In this document: positions 1 through 10,933 of the stretch, one piece after another
Layout of the letters: every line of letters starts with the position of its first letter
Numbering within the stretch: the stretch's first letter is position 1
Origin: Diadema setosum
Lineage: Eukaryota > Echinodermata > Echinoidea > Diadematoida > Diadematidae
NCBI RefSeq assembly: GCF_964275005.1
Contig: NC_092705.1
Location: forward strand, 9,846,641-9,910,640
DNA: 64,000 nt
Direction: 5' to 3'
Notes under the pieces: generated by a model
Database searches by the model: none
Seen by the model: the letters and a program-made list of their open reading frames with translations, nothing else
Told to the model about the DNA's origin: nothing
Made by a program: the position numbers and the translations under genes

Positions 1-59
1 CGTAGGCCTATAATATACCAAGTGTATGGACATTGAGGGGGTGGGGACTGTGTGGGAGA

Positions 60-1320
60 GGGTAGTACCCTCCCACACGACGGAGTTTTTGAATTTTGAA
101 ATTTGAAGATACACGTAGTACGATCTGATGCACACTTTCGTGGAATATTCAGGAAATTGTCGATCCCAAAGGGTGCCGAGTTTAATTCTATGGATGGGAA
201 CCGCGTGGGGAAAGGGTTAATTTAAAAAGGATGAGGGAATTTATTAGAATTGAAGTGACAGAATTGATGAAATATTCTGCACTTGCCCAACTCTCCAAAG
301 TGTATAGGGGACGAAATGGCCGGAGGGTGTGGGAAGGGGTATCCCCCTCCTAAGCGAGGAAGATTTTGCATTTTCAGAATGGAAATTCAAGCATCTGGTG
401 CATAATATGGGTGAAATATTTGGACAGTTTTCTATCAAAAAGCAAGAAAATTTTCCTCATTTCGGGAACAAATTGGGGACAAAATGTTTGCCCTCTAGTC
501 CTCCAGGATCGACACCCGTGCATACGAGGAAGCTTTTGCATTTTTAGGATTATGATGAAAATATCTCGTAAACACATTTATGATGGATTTAGAAAATTTC
601 CAATCCCAGAAGTGCACAAAATCTAAGGAGAGAACCAAGCGGTGGGAATTAAGGTTAATTGAAAGTATGTACATATCCCTTCCCACCCTCCCGACGGAAC
701 TTTTGCACTTTTTTTTATCCGAATTGACAGACCTGGTGCACACAATGAAACATTTGGAAATCTGTCAATCTAAAAGTGAATCATGGTAAGAACCGAACGG
801 GTAGAATATGAAAGGGGGCAGGCCGATCCCCTCTCACGCGAGGGACATAATGCATTTTCAGAATTGAATTTAAGCTATATCTCGGGAATTACGAAGGGCG
901 GCAAAATGATACATTAGCCCCCAATACATGGGAGGAACTATCCCTTGCCCCCCCCCCCCCCCCCCATCGACGCCTCTGCATATGAGGGAAATTGTGTCAG
1001 TAAAATATCTGCTGCACACTCTTTGATAGAATATTAGGAAACACGTCAATCTCAAAAGTGTATGTAAAGTCTAATGAGAGGGACCACGCGGGGAGCTTTT
1101 GCATATTTATGATTGCAAATAACGATCTGGTGCATACTTCTTGTGGTATTTGGACAATTTTTCATGAAAAAAAAATATCGAGATTTATCCTCATCTCAGG
1201 AATTTTTTGGGGGAGGGGGACAAATGATTTGTTTGCCCCCAACATTTTCATGGGAGCGGGCCGAATGCCCCCCCCCCCCCCTTGGATCGACGCTGATCAT
1301 CCTTGTGTACGCCGATAGAT
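60..1320. repeat. Decayed tandem array, units about 115-175 bp
   Basis: About eight diverged units start near 78, 222, 355, 528, 690, 836, 980 and 1093. Each recurs with a core like GAGGAAGCTTTTGCATTTT, then a stretch like ATCTGGTGCACAC, then a 'CAATCCCAAAAGTG' block and a C- or G-rich block that often precedes 'GGATCGACGCC'. Open frames here differ from unit to unit and run through the repeats, so no gene is supported. The array may continue left of the window. Confidence 0.7.
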
Positions 1321-2693
1321 GTATCCTAACTGAGTCATCAGAGTCATCGTTTGATCAATGATTCCGGAAATGGGTGAGTGGTTTCAATTATGGCGGTATC
1401 GTTTTTTTATTTGTTTGTTTTCGTACGTAATTTGCAGATGGTCCCCAGTTGTGCGCGTCATGGCATTATACACGTAGGCCTTCACTATTTGACGTTTCCG
1501 AAATGTGGACCATGCCTTATGTCGATATTACTATATTCACGAGCGAGCAAAGCGAGTGAGCGCTTGAGAAAATTATGTAGGCCCTATACATATCCCAAAA
1601 GATAGATTACTGTTAAAGGGGACCTCCGGATGATTTTCAGACTTTTACATTTGAACAACTATAAATCACTTAAATTGAGTACAGAGTTTCAGAATTTATA
1701 GTGATTGGGATGAGGAATGAGAATGTTTTCAAAATTTATAACAAATTGCAATGAACAAGGATCTTGACATGGAAGCCTCACGACAAGAATGCATGAGTTG
1801 GGGCTCACGGAAGCAGAACAAAAGAAGAAGGCATGCATATGATTCTTCACAGGTGAACTTGTTGAGCACAGTGGCGTAACTACGGGGGGCATGGGGGGCA
1901 CGTGCCCCCCCCCCCCCCAAATCCGCTGGTTAAAAAAAAAAAAGAAAAAAGAAAGAAAAAAAAACTACCAAAATGGTAATTCAAGGGTTAGTAACCTGCT
2001 TTTGAAATCGACATGAAAGGATGATCAAGAAAAAAGATATTTTTCTAAGATTTCTTTTAACCATATAATAATTAAAGAGGTATTATAGTGAAACATTGTT
2101 CAAAAAGCCCGGAGACGACAAAAGATTGTGATTCAGCGTGATTCCCGGTTGGCATTTTGAATATAAGCAGGATGTGCGCAGTGTACTCAGAACATCGGAA
2201 TGGCAAAAAGAGTCGCTGCAATGTTACGCAATGTGATGTTGGATAGGTTGTGCACATTGTTTTGCTATCAAAGCTTGATCATTGATTTTGCAGTGTTGCT
2301 TTACATACTAGTCTATATTAAAATGCCTTGCATTGCCAATAACAAGACTTGACCTTGGCTATTTCCTAACTTTTCCATCTTCATGAAACACACACACTCA
2401 CAAACACAAACAAATTAGGGGATGCTCTATATAAAGTGCAGATTTTGGACATTTTAACCGTTGTATGTCATTCTCCTGATGTTACTGCCAATAATTGCCA
2501 GCAGTTGCGCCCGGTACCCCCCCCCCTGAATTTCCAAAGCGAAAAATATAGCTACAAACGGCAGTTTTGGGACTGCAAAATGTCAAAATTTTCAAGCTCG
2601 CTCACTTCGCTCGCTCGCATTTAATCGTTATGCCATTCTCCTGATGTTACTGCCAGCAATTGCCAGCAGTTGCGCCCGGTGCGCCCCCTCTCC

Positions 2694-3261
2694 TTAAAGG
2701 ACAAGTTCACCTTCATATACATAAGGATTGAAAGAATGCAGCAATATTAGTAGAACACATCAGTGAAAGTTTGAGGAAAATCGGACAATCCGTTCAAAAG
2801 TTATGAATTTTTGAAGTTTTTGTGCAGTCACCGCTGGATGAGAAGACTACTGCAGTGTATGATGTCACATGCGTACAACAATATAAGGAAAATATAAAGA
2901 GAATTTCACAAAATTTCATCTTTTGAAAAAAGTACACATTCCCTTGACTCGTTACTGACATATGTTATGGGTAATATTATTCCCATTGCCTTTAGAAAGA
3001 GGCAAGTCAAGTGCTCTTTTATTATGCGAAAAAAAGTGAAAATATGTTGAATTTTCTTTACATTTTCTTTATACTGTTGTACTCATATGACATCACGAGC
3101 CTTAGTAGTCTCCTCATCAAGCGGTTCCAACACAAAAGTTTTGAAAATTCATAGCGTTTGCATCGATTGTCCAATTTTCCTCAAACTTTCACTGATGTGT
3201 TCTACTAATATTGCTGCATTCTCTTAATCCTTATGTTAATGAAGGTGAACTTGTCCTTTAA
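2694..3261. mobile_element. MITE copy 1, TTAAAGGACAAGTTCACC ends
   Basis: This element has long terminal inverted repeats: TTAAAGGACAAGTTCACC on the left and its complement on the right, with the match extending inward. Uninterrupted cassettes nearby read CCCCATAATTTCC where this one is split, so they act as an empty site. They indicate a TA duplication, or TTAA if one base has changed. There is no coding capacity. Confidence 0.85.
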
Positions 3262-3593
3262 TTTCCAAAGCGAAAAAATATAGCTACAAACGGCAGTTTG
3301 GGGACTGTAAAATGTCAAAATATTCAAGCTCGCTCGCTTCGCTCGCTTGCATTTAATCGTTATGCAATTCTCCTGATGTTGCTGTCAGTAATTGCCAGCA
3401 GTTGCGCCCGGTGCGCCCCTTCCCCATAATTTCCAAAGCGAAAATATATAGCTACAAACGGCAGTTTTGGGACTGTAAAATGTCAAAATTTTCAAGCTCG
3501 CTCACTTCGCTCGCTCGCATTTAATCGTTATGCCATTCTCCTGATGTTACTGCCAGCAATTGCCAGCAGTTGCGCCCGGTGTGCCCCCTCTCC

Positions 3594-4163
3594 TTAAAGG
3601 ACAAGTTCACCTTCATATACATAAGGATTGAAAGAATGCAGCAATATTAGTAGAACACATCAGTGAAAGTTTGAGGAAAATCGGACAATCCGTTCAAAAG
3701 TTATGAATTTTTGAAGTTTTTGTGCAGTCACCGCTGGATGAGAAGACTACTGCAGTGTAAATGATGTCACATGCGTACAACAATATAAGGAAAATATAAA
3801 GAGAATTTCACAAAATTTCATCTTTTGAAAAAAGTACACATTCCCTTGACTCGTTACTGACATATGTTATGGGTAATATTATTCCCATTGCCTTTAGATA
3901 GAGGCAAGTCAAGTGCTCTTTTATTATGCGAAAAAAAGTGAAAATATGTTGAATTTTCTTTACATTTTCTTTATACTGTTGTACTCATATGACATCACGA
4001 GCCTTAGTAGTCTCCTCATCAAGCGGTTCCAACACAAAAGTTTTGAAAATTCATAGCTTTTGCATCGATTGTCCAATTTTCCTCAAACTTTCACTGATGT
4101 GCTCTACTAATATTGCTGCATTCTCTTAAGCCTTATGTTAATGAAGGTGAACTTGTCCTTTAA
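3594..4163. mobile_element. MITE copy 2, product of the 900-bp duplication
   Basis: This copy is almost identical to the one at 2694-3261 and lies at the same place within its unit. It was therefore copied by tandem duplication rather than by a second insertion. Confidence 0.85.
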
Positions 4164-4327
4164 TTTCCAAAGCGAAAAAATATAGCTACAAACGGCAGTT
4201 TGGGGACTGTAAAATGTCAAAATATTCAAGCTCGCTCGCTTCGCTCGCTTGCATTTAATCGTTATGCAATTCTCCTGATGTTGCTGTCAGTAATTGCCAG
4301 CAGTTGCGCCCGGTGCGCCCCTTCCCC

Positions 4328-4546
4328 ATAATTTCCAAAGCGAAAATATATAGCTACAAACGGCAGTTTTGGGACTGTAAAATGTCAAAATTTTCAAGCT
4401 CGCTCACTTCGCTCGCTCGCATTTAATCGTTATGCCATTCTCCTAATGTTACTGCCAGCAACTGCCAGCAGTTGTGCCCGGTGCAACGCCCTTAATTTCC
4501 TAAGCATATATATATATATATATATATATAATTATTATTATTATTA

Positions 4547-4593
<47 letters not shown>

Positions 4594-4700
4594 GCTACAA
4601 ACGGCAGTTTGGGGACTGTAAAATGTCAAAATTTTCAAGCTCGCTCGCTTCGCTCGCTCGCATTTAATTGTACCGTTATGCAATTCTGATGTTGCTGCCA
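4328..4700. repeat. GCTCGCTCGC cassettes with AT/ATT microsatellite
   Basis: Cassettes of about 165 bp contain 'AATTTCCAAAGCG', 'CTACAAACGGCAGTTT', the tandem GCTCGCTCGCTTCGCTCGC and 'CCAGCAGTTGCGCCC'. They recur near 2526, 3260, 3426, 4162, 4328 and 4590. The last is interrupted by (AT)n then (ATT)n at about 4506-4592. Confidence 0.85.
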
Positions 4701-5401
4701 TGAGGTGCCCCCCCCCCAATGTCTTGACCCACGGTACGCCACTGGTTGAGCAAGTGGTAATGGAATTGCATGCTACATTTCTGAAATATATGAGGCACTA
4801 CATTTCTGAAATATATGAGGCTCTGATGTCATCAACTGTTCAGTGTAATTTGTTTAAGATTTTCAATTTATTGGTTTCCCTGCTCAAGGACCACAACAAA
4901 TTCCACGAATCTATACATGGAGCTGTTGATTTATGTACTACATGGTGTAAAATTATGAAAATCGTCCGGAATGTCCCTTTAAGCTCTGTTTAGCTTTCTG
5001 AAGGCGGGCGTAAGAACGTCATGCAATATGCTGAAAATGATAAATCACATTTCTGCATGCTTCTTCCACTTTCCCGAAATTTTAAGGGCGGGGTGGGATG
5101 ATTGTACAAATTATGAAAAGTTGCCAACTTTTTTTTCTGCTAACCTGTCTGGTTATATATGGCATTTAATGATTAAAAAACGTTGGTATTGTACTGCTGA
5201 AATACATATGACTAAAATATATAAATCAAATATATTTTTAAAGAATACCTGTACATGATTTCCTAATTGAGCTTGACTTTCATCTGGTGAATCAATCTGA
5301 TTTGTCCCCTGATTCCATATTAATCTGGCCTGTGGAATAATCGTTTGTGCCCAGCCTTGTCGAATGCCCTACTGGTCTCTCCCTCTTTATTACAAACCAA
5401 A

Positions 5402-5436
<35 letters not shown>

Positions 5437-5593
5437 CCATAAACTAGAGCACTCGGCTGGGGGACCAGTTCGAGCACATTGTATCCCCGAACATGTCCCC
5501 AATATCCCATTTGCATGACTTTGTATATAGGCCTATTGTATAATATGCATGACAACTGTTGATACAATGCAATCCGGAGACGAGAAATGAGGC

Positions 5594-5885
5594 TGGTATA
5601 GCACATACAAGAAATAATATATGACATAGCATCCTATAAAAGTGGGAACAAAGAGGGTGCTGTAAATACAAAGTTATGTTTCCTATAAAAAAAAAAAAAA
5701 AATCCCATGAACCTCCACAGCAAGTTTGAATAAAGTCCCACAATGAATGTGGCTGACAGAGCATAAACAAGACATGTGACATGGCATCAAAGTCAGAACA
5801 CTGAGGGAGGGCATCGTCACCACAAACAGTTATGTCCTACAATGACCGCCCATGCACCTCCTAAACAAGTCTGAATAAAGTCTGT
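5594..5885. repeat. Two diverged tandem units of about 155 bp
   Basis: 5594-5745 and 5749-5885 share the order 'GCTG..AGAGCA..ACAAGA', 'GACATGGCATC', 'GGGAGGGC', 'CATGCACCTCC' and 'TTGAATAAAGTC'. A poly(A) run at 5404-5434 and another at 5686-5701 lie beside or within them. No gene is seen. Confidence 0.6.
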
Positions 5886-6031
5886 GAATAACAATCAAGT
5901 TTACTGCATAAATAAGCATTTTCGCAAATTTTGACCTGATGGGGATAACCTTTATCCTTGTAAAAGGTGGAACAGTGGGGGCAGTATTACCAATAGGTAT
6001 AGGCCTGGTGTCTAGATTTGACTATAATACA

Positions 6032-6184
6032 CAGTGGCGGATCCAGATGGGGGCGCACCGGGCGCACACCCCATTTAATTTTTGTTAAAACAAAAGAAAT
6101 AAAAAGAAAAAATGGACGGGGGCGTGCGCCTCCTTTAATTTTATAAGTCGCACCCCTTTTACGGAATTCCTGAATCCGCCCCTG
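6032..6184. mobile_element. Short hAT-like MITE (CAGTGGCGGATCCAG ends)
   Basis: This 153-bp element begins CAGTGGCGGATCCAG and ends GAATCCGCCCCTG, an imperfect terminal inverted repeat with hAT-like CAG/CTG ends. No convincing 8-bp duplication is visible, so the class rests on the ends alone. Confidence 0.65.
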
Positions 6185-6221
6185 CTTACATATCAAACTA
6201 GAAAATATTCATGTCGATATG

Positions 6222-6970
6222 GCGACTGGTTTGCCTCCGCTATAATGCATGGTTCTCCTAATAGTTCTATACTACAATGTCTTGACCATGTGTGATGACA
6301 GTTTCACATAATTGGAAAACTATCAAATGACAGGTTTGTCACGAATGAGTTGAATGTTCACTTTCCTTGAATTAGGTTTTATTGGATGAATAGCCATAAC
6401 TGTCTAAGAGTGCAGGGATTTGGGGATTTGAGGATTCTTACTTGACTTTTGACCCTTCTATAAGTTTATGTATTGAATAATTTTCAAGGTATGAAGACAA
6501 AGTATAACTTTAGTATTAATAAGGAAAATTTAACATTTTAACCGATCCTTTCACCCTTGACCTTTGACCCTATGATCACAAAATTCCCAAGAGAATCACT
6601 GTCAGGTAAAACATGCATAAACATCTACTAAGTTCCAAGATGATACCTTGAGTCACTTTTGAGAAGGAAAAAGTGAAATTGAGCACTTTGACCTTTTGAC
6701 CTTTGATCTTTTGGAGAGAAATTCCCAGAAAATCTCTATTGGTTAATACATGTATATATTAAGCTTTAAGAAAAATCCTGCAAAGATTGCATAAATATGA
6801 GGGAAGAAGTGAAATTCTGAGGAGTTGACCTTGACCTTTGACCCTGACCATTGACCCATGACCCCCAAATTCCTTGGATAATCACTGCCAGTCAGTACAT
6901 GCATATGTACGAAGTTCCATGAAGATGTGTCAATGGTGTCAATTTCTGAAAAGTGTGACCACACTCTTTC
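6222..6970. repeat. Dispersed GACCTTTGACC-rich repeat, copy 1
   Basis: This copy matches 49137-49900 over most of its length, starting at 'GCGACTGGT..GCCT' and 'ATAATGCATGGTTCTC'. Internally it has about 150-bp subunits, each with 'ACATGCATA..TACTAAGTTCCA' and a cluster of TTGACCTTTGACC motifs. It lacks the GGAGGCATAA end seen in copy 2. The family is not assigned. Confidence 0.75.
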
Positions 6971-7377
6971 ACAGGACTGGTATGCCAAACATTCGCCAAA
7001 GTGTCGAGATCTGTCACTATTAGTACTACAATAAATCATGCGCATATGACGGAGTCTTAAAAAACAAATTAAGAACAAATTAAATGCAAATCACGATCCG
7101 GACTGCTGGGAACGTACGGGAGAGCTTTCTTTTTTTTCTCTCTTTTTTTTTTTATTTAATTACCGCCGAATTAAAAACAACGCCAGCGAACAATGTTGAC
7201 GACGCTTCCCCGACGCGCTCGCGCGGGTATGGGGATCTTTGTTGGAGCTGATGTTATCTCCAAAACAGGAAATCAAATTTGAACCATAAAAAACAACTCC
7301 TGGTACCATTAACAACTTCAATAAGAGCTTGTGTCTCGCAAGCACTTAAATCGGCATCATCTTTTGAAAAGGGTTTG
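6971..7377. other. 3' flank of the NLR gene
   Basis: There is no coding signal. On the minus strand an AATAAA hexamer lies at 7151-7156, about 225 bases past the NLR stop codon. It is a candidate polyadenylation signal in an AT-rich stretch, so support is modest. Confidence 0.4.
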
Positions 7378-8978
7378 TCACAAAGTTAGATGAAGATACT
7401 CCATCACACTAGCCCCACTGTTGGCTATACTTACCACTTGGTCATGATGAATCATGAATAACGTTCCTGATATTGTATGGTATGAATCATAACATTGTGA
7501 TATGCTGTATTTCTTCCATTGTTTTCCCATTCTTCTGGTGGCCTCCACCGTAAGACATTCAAACGCAACATCAATGCAGTAATATTTGTCACCACATTCT
7601 ACTAATCCATCGATGATGTCAAGGCCAAGTTCTTTCCGTAAATACGAGGAGAAGTAGAGTAGGTAACGAAATTCCTCACGGTTATGAAGAAGTCTTTCTT
7701 TAAGTCGTAAGTACTTGGAACGATCCTCATCAAATAAAGTCTTAACGTAGATCCCCGCAATGTATTCCTGGAACAATTTGTGGGGGAACGACACCATTGA
7801 CTCAACGAAGGATGAAATGCCAATTTCGCGCCGACGCTCCCTGCTGATGATATCTGTCTCTAATGTCAAAACCCCGACTTCGCAGCATATTTCCATGGAC
7901 TTCTCACATTTGTTGAATTTTTCTACAGGAAATGATAGTCTCTTGTTCAATAAACCTTCAAGCGCCATCTCACCGATGTCTTGAATTGCCTTACCAGCAT
8001 TCCTAAAAAGTTCAGCTGTCTTCGGATGCTTCAGATGTTCACACATTTTTGATGTATAGTGCTCTTTTAGAAAATCTATCATGTTTTCAAAAATCTGTGA
8101 GAAAGTTTGCAATTTCAGCATTTCTTTTCGTTTTTCTTCACTTGTAGTAGCATTCCACATAAGACAAAGCATCGCACAGTAGATTGGAAACAAGGACATG
8201 TTCGACCGGATGACATCATTGTTTTCCATGAAAAAAATCAAATTTTCTGCAACAGCATCCTTCCCTATAATTCCAAAGTATCTCTTGATGTAATTTTGAA
8301 AATTATCCTTGTCAAATCCTTCGACGCTAATGAAAGTGTAGGTTTCAGCAAGTGCTCTTTCCATCGTTATTACATCTTTTTTCCATGGTCTTGTGGTGAC
8401 AATTACCTTGCATAACCTGTACTGCTCTAACTTTAGAATGCGCATGACCTCACTGCTGCACTTCTCGTCAAACTCGTCGAAACCATCAAACACGAGGAGA
8501 ACTTTACCTTGCTCTCTTGAGATATAGTCATCTATCTGGTTTGCCGTTGCTTCATTTGAATCAGAGAGATACCTTTTCACAATACCACCAATGGTTGACG
8601 TGTCATGGACTTCCCGAAGAGGAATTAAAATCACCAGGTTTATATCGTGAAGAATCTTTTCGTTGCACCAGTCCAAGGCGATCTTAGCGCAAAGTGTTGT
8701 TTTCCCGGCACCTCCCTCTCCTTGAATTAGGATGCGTTTTGAAAGACTTTTATCTTCACCACCGGTCAAAAGATCCTCGTACGTAATTGTTTTTTTATGT
8801 TTGCCACTTTGCTCTGTAAGACTGAAATTGGTATAAATTTCATCAAACTTTACACTATTCATGAAATCGAGAGGGTCCACATTGATCTTGCTTCTTGACA
8901 AACGGTAATGCTCCTTCAGTTCTTTTTTGATTTGCTTTACCTGTTCCTCCGTAAGCAAAGATACGCGAGTCGATGATC
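7378..8978 (-). CDS. NLR exon 3: NACHT NTPase domain
   Basis: The exon starts after a pyrimidine-rich acceptor (CTCTTCCTAG|GA) and runs open for 532 codons to TGA at 7378-7380. It encodes Walker A (GEGGAGKTT), Walker B (LVFDGFDEFDE), a VTTRPW sensor-like segment, and helical NACHT-associated regions including SFPHKLFQEYIAGIYV, which resembles the winged-helix end of the module. The open frame extends upstream of the acceptor to 9162, but that stretch is intronic. Typical NLRs continue into leucine-rich repeats; this exon does not reach any. Confidence 0.9.
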
Positions 8979-10692
8979 CTAGGAAGAGAGGCAAAAAGAA
9001 AAGAGACAGATAGTCACTGTGTGAATTATGTATGCATATATCAGGGCTCAACGCTAACTTTTTAAACTGGTGGTCCGTTAGAACCACTAAAATCTTTAAA
9101 TCTGAAATATTGGGGGTCTGGAAAAGATATTTAGTGGCCCGAAATAAAATCATAAGTAGCAATCTATTTAAATCTCATGGTCCAATCGCAATTTCAGATA
9201 CAGCAAAAATCCAAACAATAAAGAAACAGAGTTTCACGAAAAAACAAAAAAACAAAAAACGAGTTCACAGTCTATTTGTTTGTTAGCATTAGAGATCAAA
9301 TGTGCTTTTGAGGTAACGTCTTAGTTGTTATTTTTTTCTGCCAATTCGAGTAACTGAAATTAAACAGAGCATATACCATCATCCTCATTAAAAACACATG
9401 AACGAAAAATGTTTTAGAGACTATTCTTGGATCTTAAAAGCGTCAAAATCTCTCCAGTCACATTGTATAAGCACAATGCATCAAAGCATCAGACTAAACA
9501 GAGATTTTGAGCATCAAGATTCGCTATGCGTATTATAGCTATAGAAACTATAAGTGCCCGACCCTCTCGCTTTTTAGCAAAGATGAGATAGGCCTACAGC
9601 GTTTTCTAAAACAAATTTCAAATATTCTTCTTCAACGTCAAATCGTTCTGTTTTATGTGATGGTAGTCTAGACATGATATTCTGTGCAACAAAACAACAT
9701 TAACGACAACAACAACAACAGTAGAAACAGCACATTACATCAATCATTATCGCATGTACCTCCAGTATATACGCATATTGATAAGAAGTACATAATTATA
9801 ACTGTATATTAATATGACTGATGTAATGTGTATTTAATTCACCACTGCCGACAAACCTGTGCAAATCAGAAACGGGTCCACCGCATTCGAGAGAATGTTT
9901 ATAAAGCTACAGTTGATACACCTAATGAAAACTGTATGACAGTGGCATGATTAGTGGCACAGTTTGGACAAAGGAATAAGAATCCAGTTAACATCCCCCC
10001 CCCCCCTCCTGACAATAAACGAAAATATATCACATTACCTGGTAGTTTGGAGTGATCTGTTATTATGTCAGTCAAGCCGTCCAATTTGCATTCTCGAAGT
10101 TTCTCCTTAAGAACACTGGCGATATCGGTACCAGGAGGTTGTTTATATCTCCATTTGCAGAGCATCTCCATCAGAGCTTCAAGAGTGTCCGATTGATGCT
10201 TCAATTTGGCATCGTTTAATTCCGCATACGTGAACCCAAGAGAGTTTCCCAAATCGCGGTATGCTGAGGGATCTATTTTTCTACGCAAGTCTAGAAACAT
10301 CGTCTCATAGTATAATGTGCTGCATGAAAGAAGGTGAAAGGTTGTAAAGCGTATGAATACAAAGAGATGTACAGCTGTACAAATGTTTTGGTAAACGTAT
10401 ACATCAAAAGAGCATAATTTCATTCAAGGAGATCTCTTCTATCCAGAAATAAAATTAACAAAGAAATGCTTGAGACGGACGGATATAGGTACACATGTAA
10501 TCAAACGAGGAAGACAGCAGGACACACTAAGATCACATGTCTCAAAATACATAAATACTGGAAGCCGTATAATCCTATAGCTACACACTACCTGTCAGAG
10601 GAAGCATCCTTCGGACCTGGGTTGGATTCGATGTCGCCCGCCCTCATTAGGCGTATGCGTGCCATGTAGCTTCCACATAGTAGCGCAACCAT
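7378..10692 (-). CDS. NLR immune sensor: 2A-like leader, Death domain, NACHT NTPase
   Basis: This is a three-exon gene: 10692-10592, 10319-10039 and 8978-7378. Exon 1 ends with two bases (AG) completed by C of exon 2. Exon 2 ends with one base (G) completed by GA of exon 3. All introns are GT-AG. The spliced protein is about 660 residues: a 2A-like leader with DIESNPGP (residues 20-27), a Death domain (about 41-122), and a NACHT domain with Walker A GEGGAGKTT (214-222) and Walker B LVFDGFDEFDE (289-299). NLRs are cytosolic sensors that oligomerise on nucleotide binding and recruit adaptors through Death-fold domains. Leucine-rich repeats are absent before the stop. A strong donor (GTAAGTAT at 7434) just before the stop could instead lead to an LRR exon, but none was seen in the window. 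The family call is firm; the 3' end is not. Confidence 0.88.
8979..10038 (-). other. NLR intron 2, with a transposon-end fragment
   Basis: This GT-AG intron of 1,060 bp separates the Death and NACHT exons. Near 9042-9150 it holds CAGGGCTCAACGCTAACTTT followed by TGGTGG and AGTGGCCCGAA. These resemble 26276-26345 and suggest a degraded hAT-like element end. Nothing else is recognisable apart from a short (CAA)n near 9705-9721. Confidence 0.55.
10039..10319 (-). CDS. NLR exon 2: Death domain
   Basis: The exon has 281 bases between an acceptor TGCAG (10323-10320 side) and a donor CAG|GTAATG (intron begins at 10038). It carries 2 bases in and 1 base out, so the frame matches both neighbours. The roughly 90 residues show Death-domain spacing: LRRKID, YRDLGNSLGFT, TLEALMEMLCKWRY, then TDIASVLKEKLRECKLDGL and TDII. 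Death domains pair with other Death domains in signalling complexes, here presumably downstream of nucleotide-driven NACHT oligomerisation. Confidence 0.85.
10592..10692 (-). CDS. NLR exon 1: 2A-like N-terminal peptide
   Basis: The ATG at 10692-10690 has a good context (A at -3, G at +4) and follows an in-frame stop further upstream. The 33 complete codons begin MVALLCGSYMARIRLMRAG and continue DIESNPGP then KDASSD, ending at a CAG|GTAGTG donor. D-x-E-x-N-P-G-P is the 2A consensus, at which ribosomes skip the bond between the final G and P. Such peptides at the N-terminus of sea urchin NLRs are reported to act also as signal sequences. Skipping here would release a 26-residue peptide and start the NLR at proline 27. 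The leader is only weakly hydrophobic. 5' UTR and promoter were not located. Confidence 0.85.
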
Positions 10693-10933
10693 TGTGGCAG
10701 TTTGGTATGACCGATACGCAGTTTACACCCAGGAAATGAATAAGGGCTATTGAAGAAGACACGAGAAGAGAGGGAAAGAGGAGGAGAGGCTTTTTCATGT
10801 GATCATAAATCTATAAGATATAATAACATACTGAAAAACGAGGAAAGTTCGCGTGCATGTTTGAGTGATGTTAATGTGACTTAAAAAAGACATGGCGAGG
10901 GAACATGCAAGTTATGCTGAGTCGAGGGGAAGG

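Larger units (their letters stand above)
2526..4327. repeat. Two tandem copies of a 900-902-bp unit
   Basis: 2526-3427 and 3428-4327 are nearly identical and offset by exactly 900 bp, rising to 902 bp after a 2-bp indel near 3760. Each unit contains a GCTCGCTCGC cassette, a 568-570-bp inverted-repeat element and a second cassette. The very high identity indicates a recent duplication inside the hAT element. Confidence 0.9.
1869..4744. mobile_element. Non-autonomous hAT-type element nested in the outer MITE
   Basis: The ends are CAGTGGCGTA at 1869 and its exact complement TACGCCACTG ending at 4744. They are flanked by a perfect 8-bp target-site duplication GTTGAGCA (1861-1868 and 4745-4752). 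An 8-bp duplication with CAG...CTG ends is characteristic of the hAT superfamily. The 2,876-bp interior has no transposase reading frame. It is filled with tandem cassettes, two copies of a second small element and a microsatellite. Confidence 0.85.
1613..4982. mobile_element. Outer inverted-repeat element (TTAA-ended MITE)
   Basis: The left end reads TTAAAGGGGACCTCCGGATG. The reverse complement of the right end reads TTAAAGGGACATTCCGGACG, and the match continues for about 38 bp. Without the nested insertion (1869-4744 plus one copy of its 8-bp duplication) the element is about 486 bp, with no coding capacity. Flanking TTAA or TA makes a piggyBac- or Tc1-type origin possible; the superfamily is not settled. 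Confidence 0.7.

Noticed and set aside
8979-9162. Upstream extension of the NACHT reading frame
   Set aside because: The protein there has no NLR character and lies behind a clear CTCTTCCTAG acceptor whose phase matches the Death exon donor.
10595-10798. Minus-strand 67-codon frame starting MKKPLLLFPSLLVSSSIAL, signal-peptide-like
   Set aside because: It overlaps the 2A exon in another frame, hits a stop before the good donor, and would need a weak GTCCGA donor to reach the Death exon. The 2A frame explains the same bases better.
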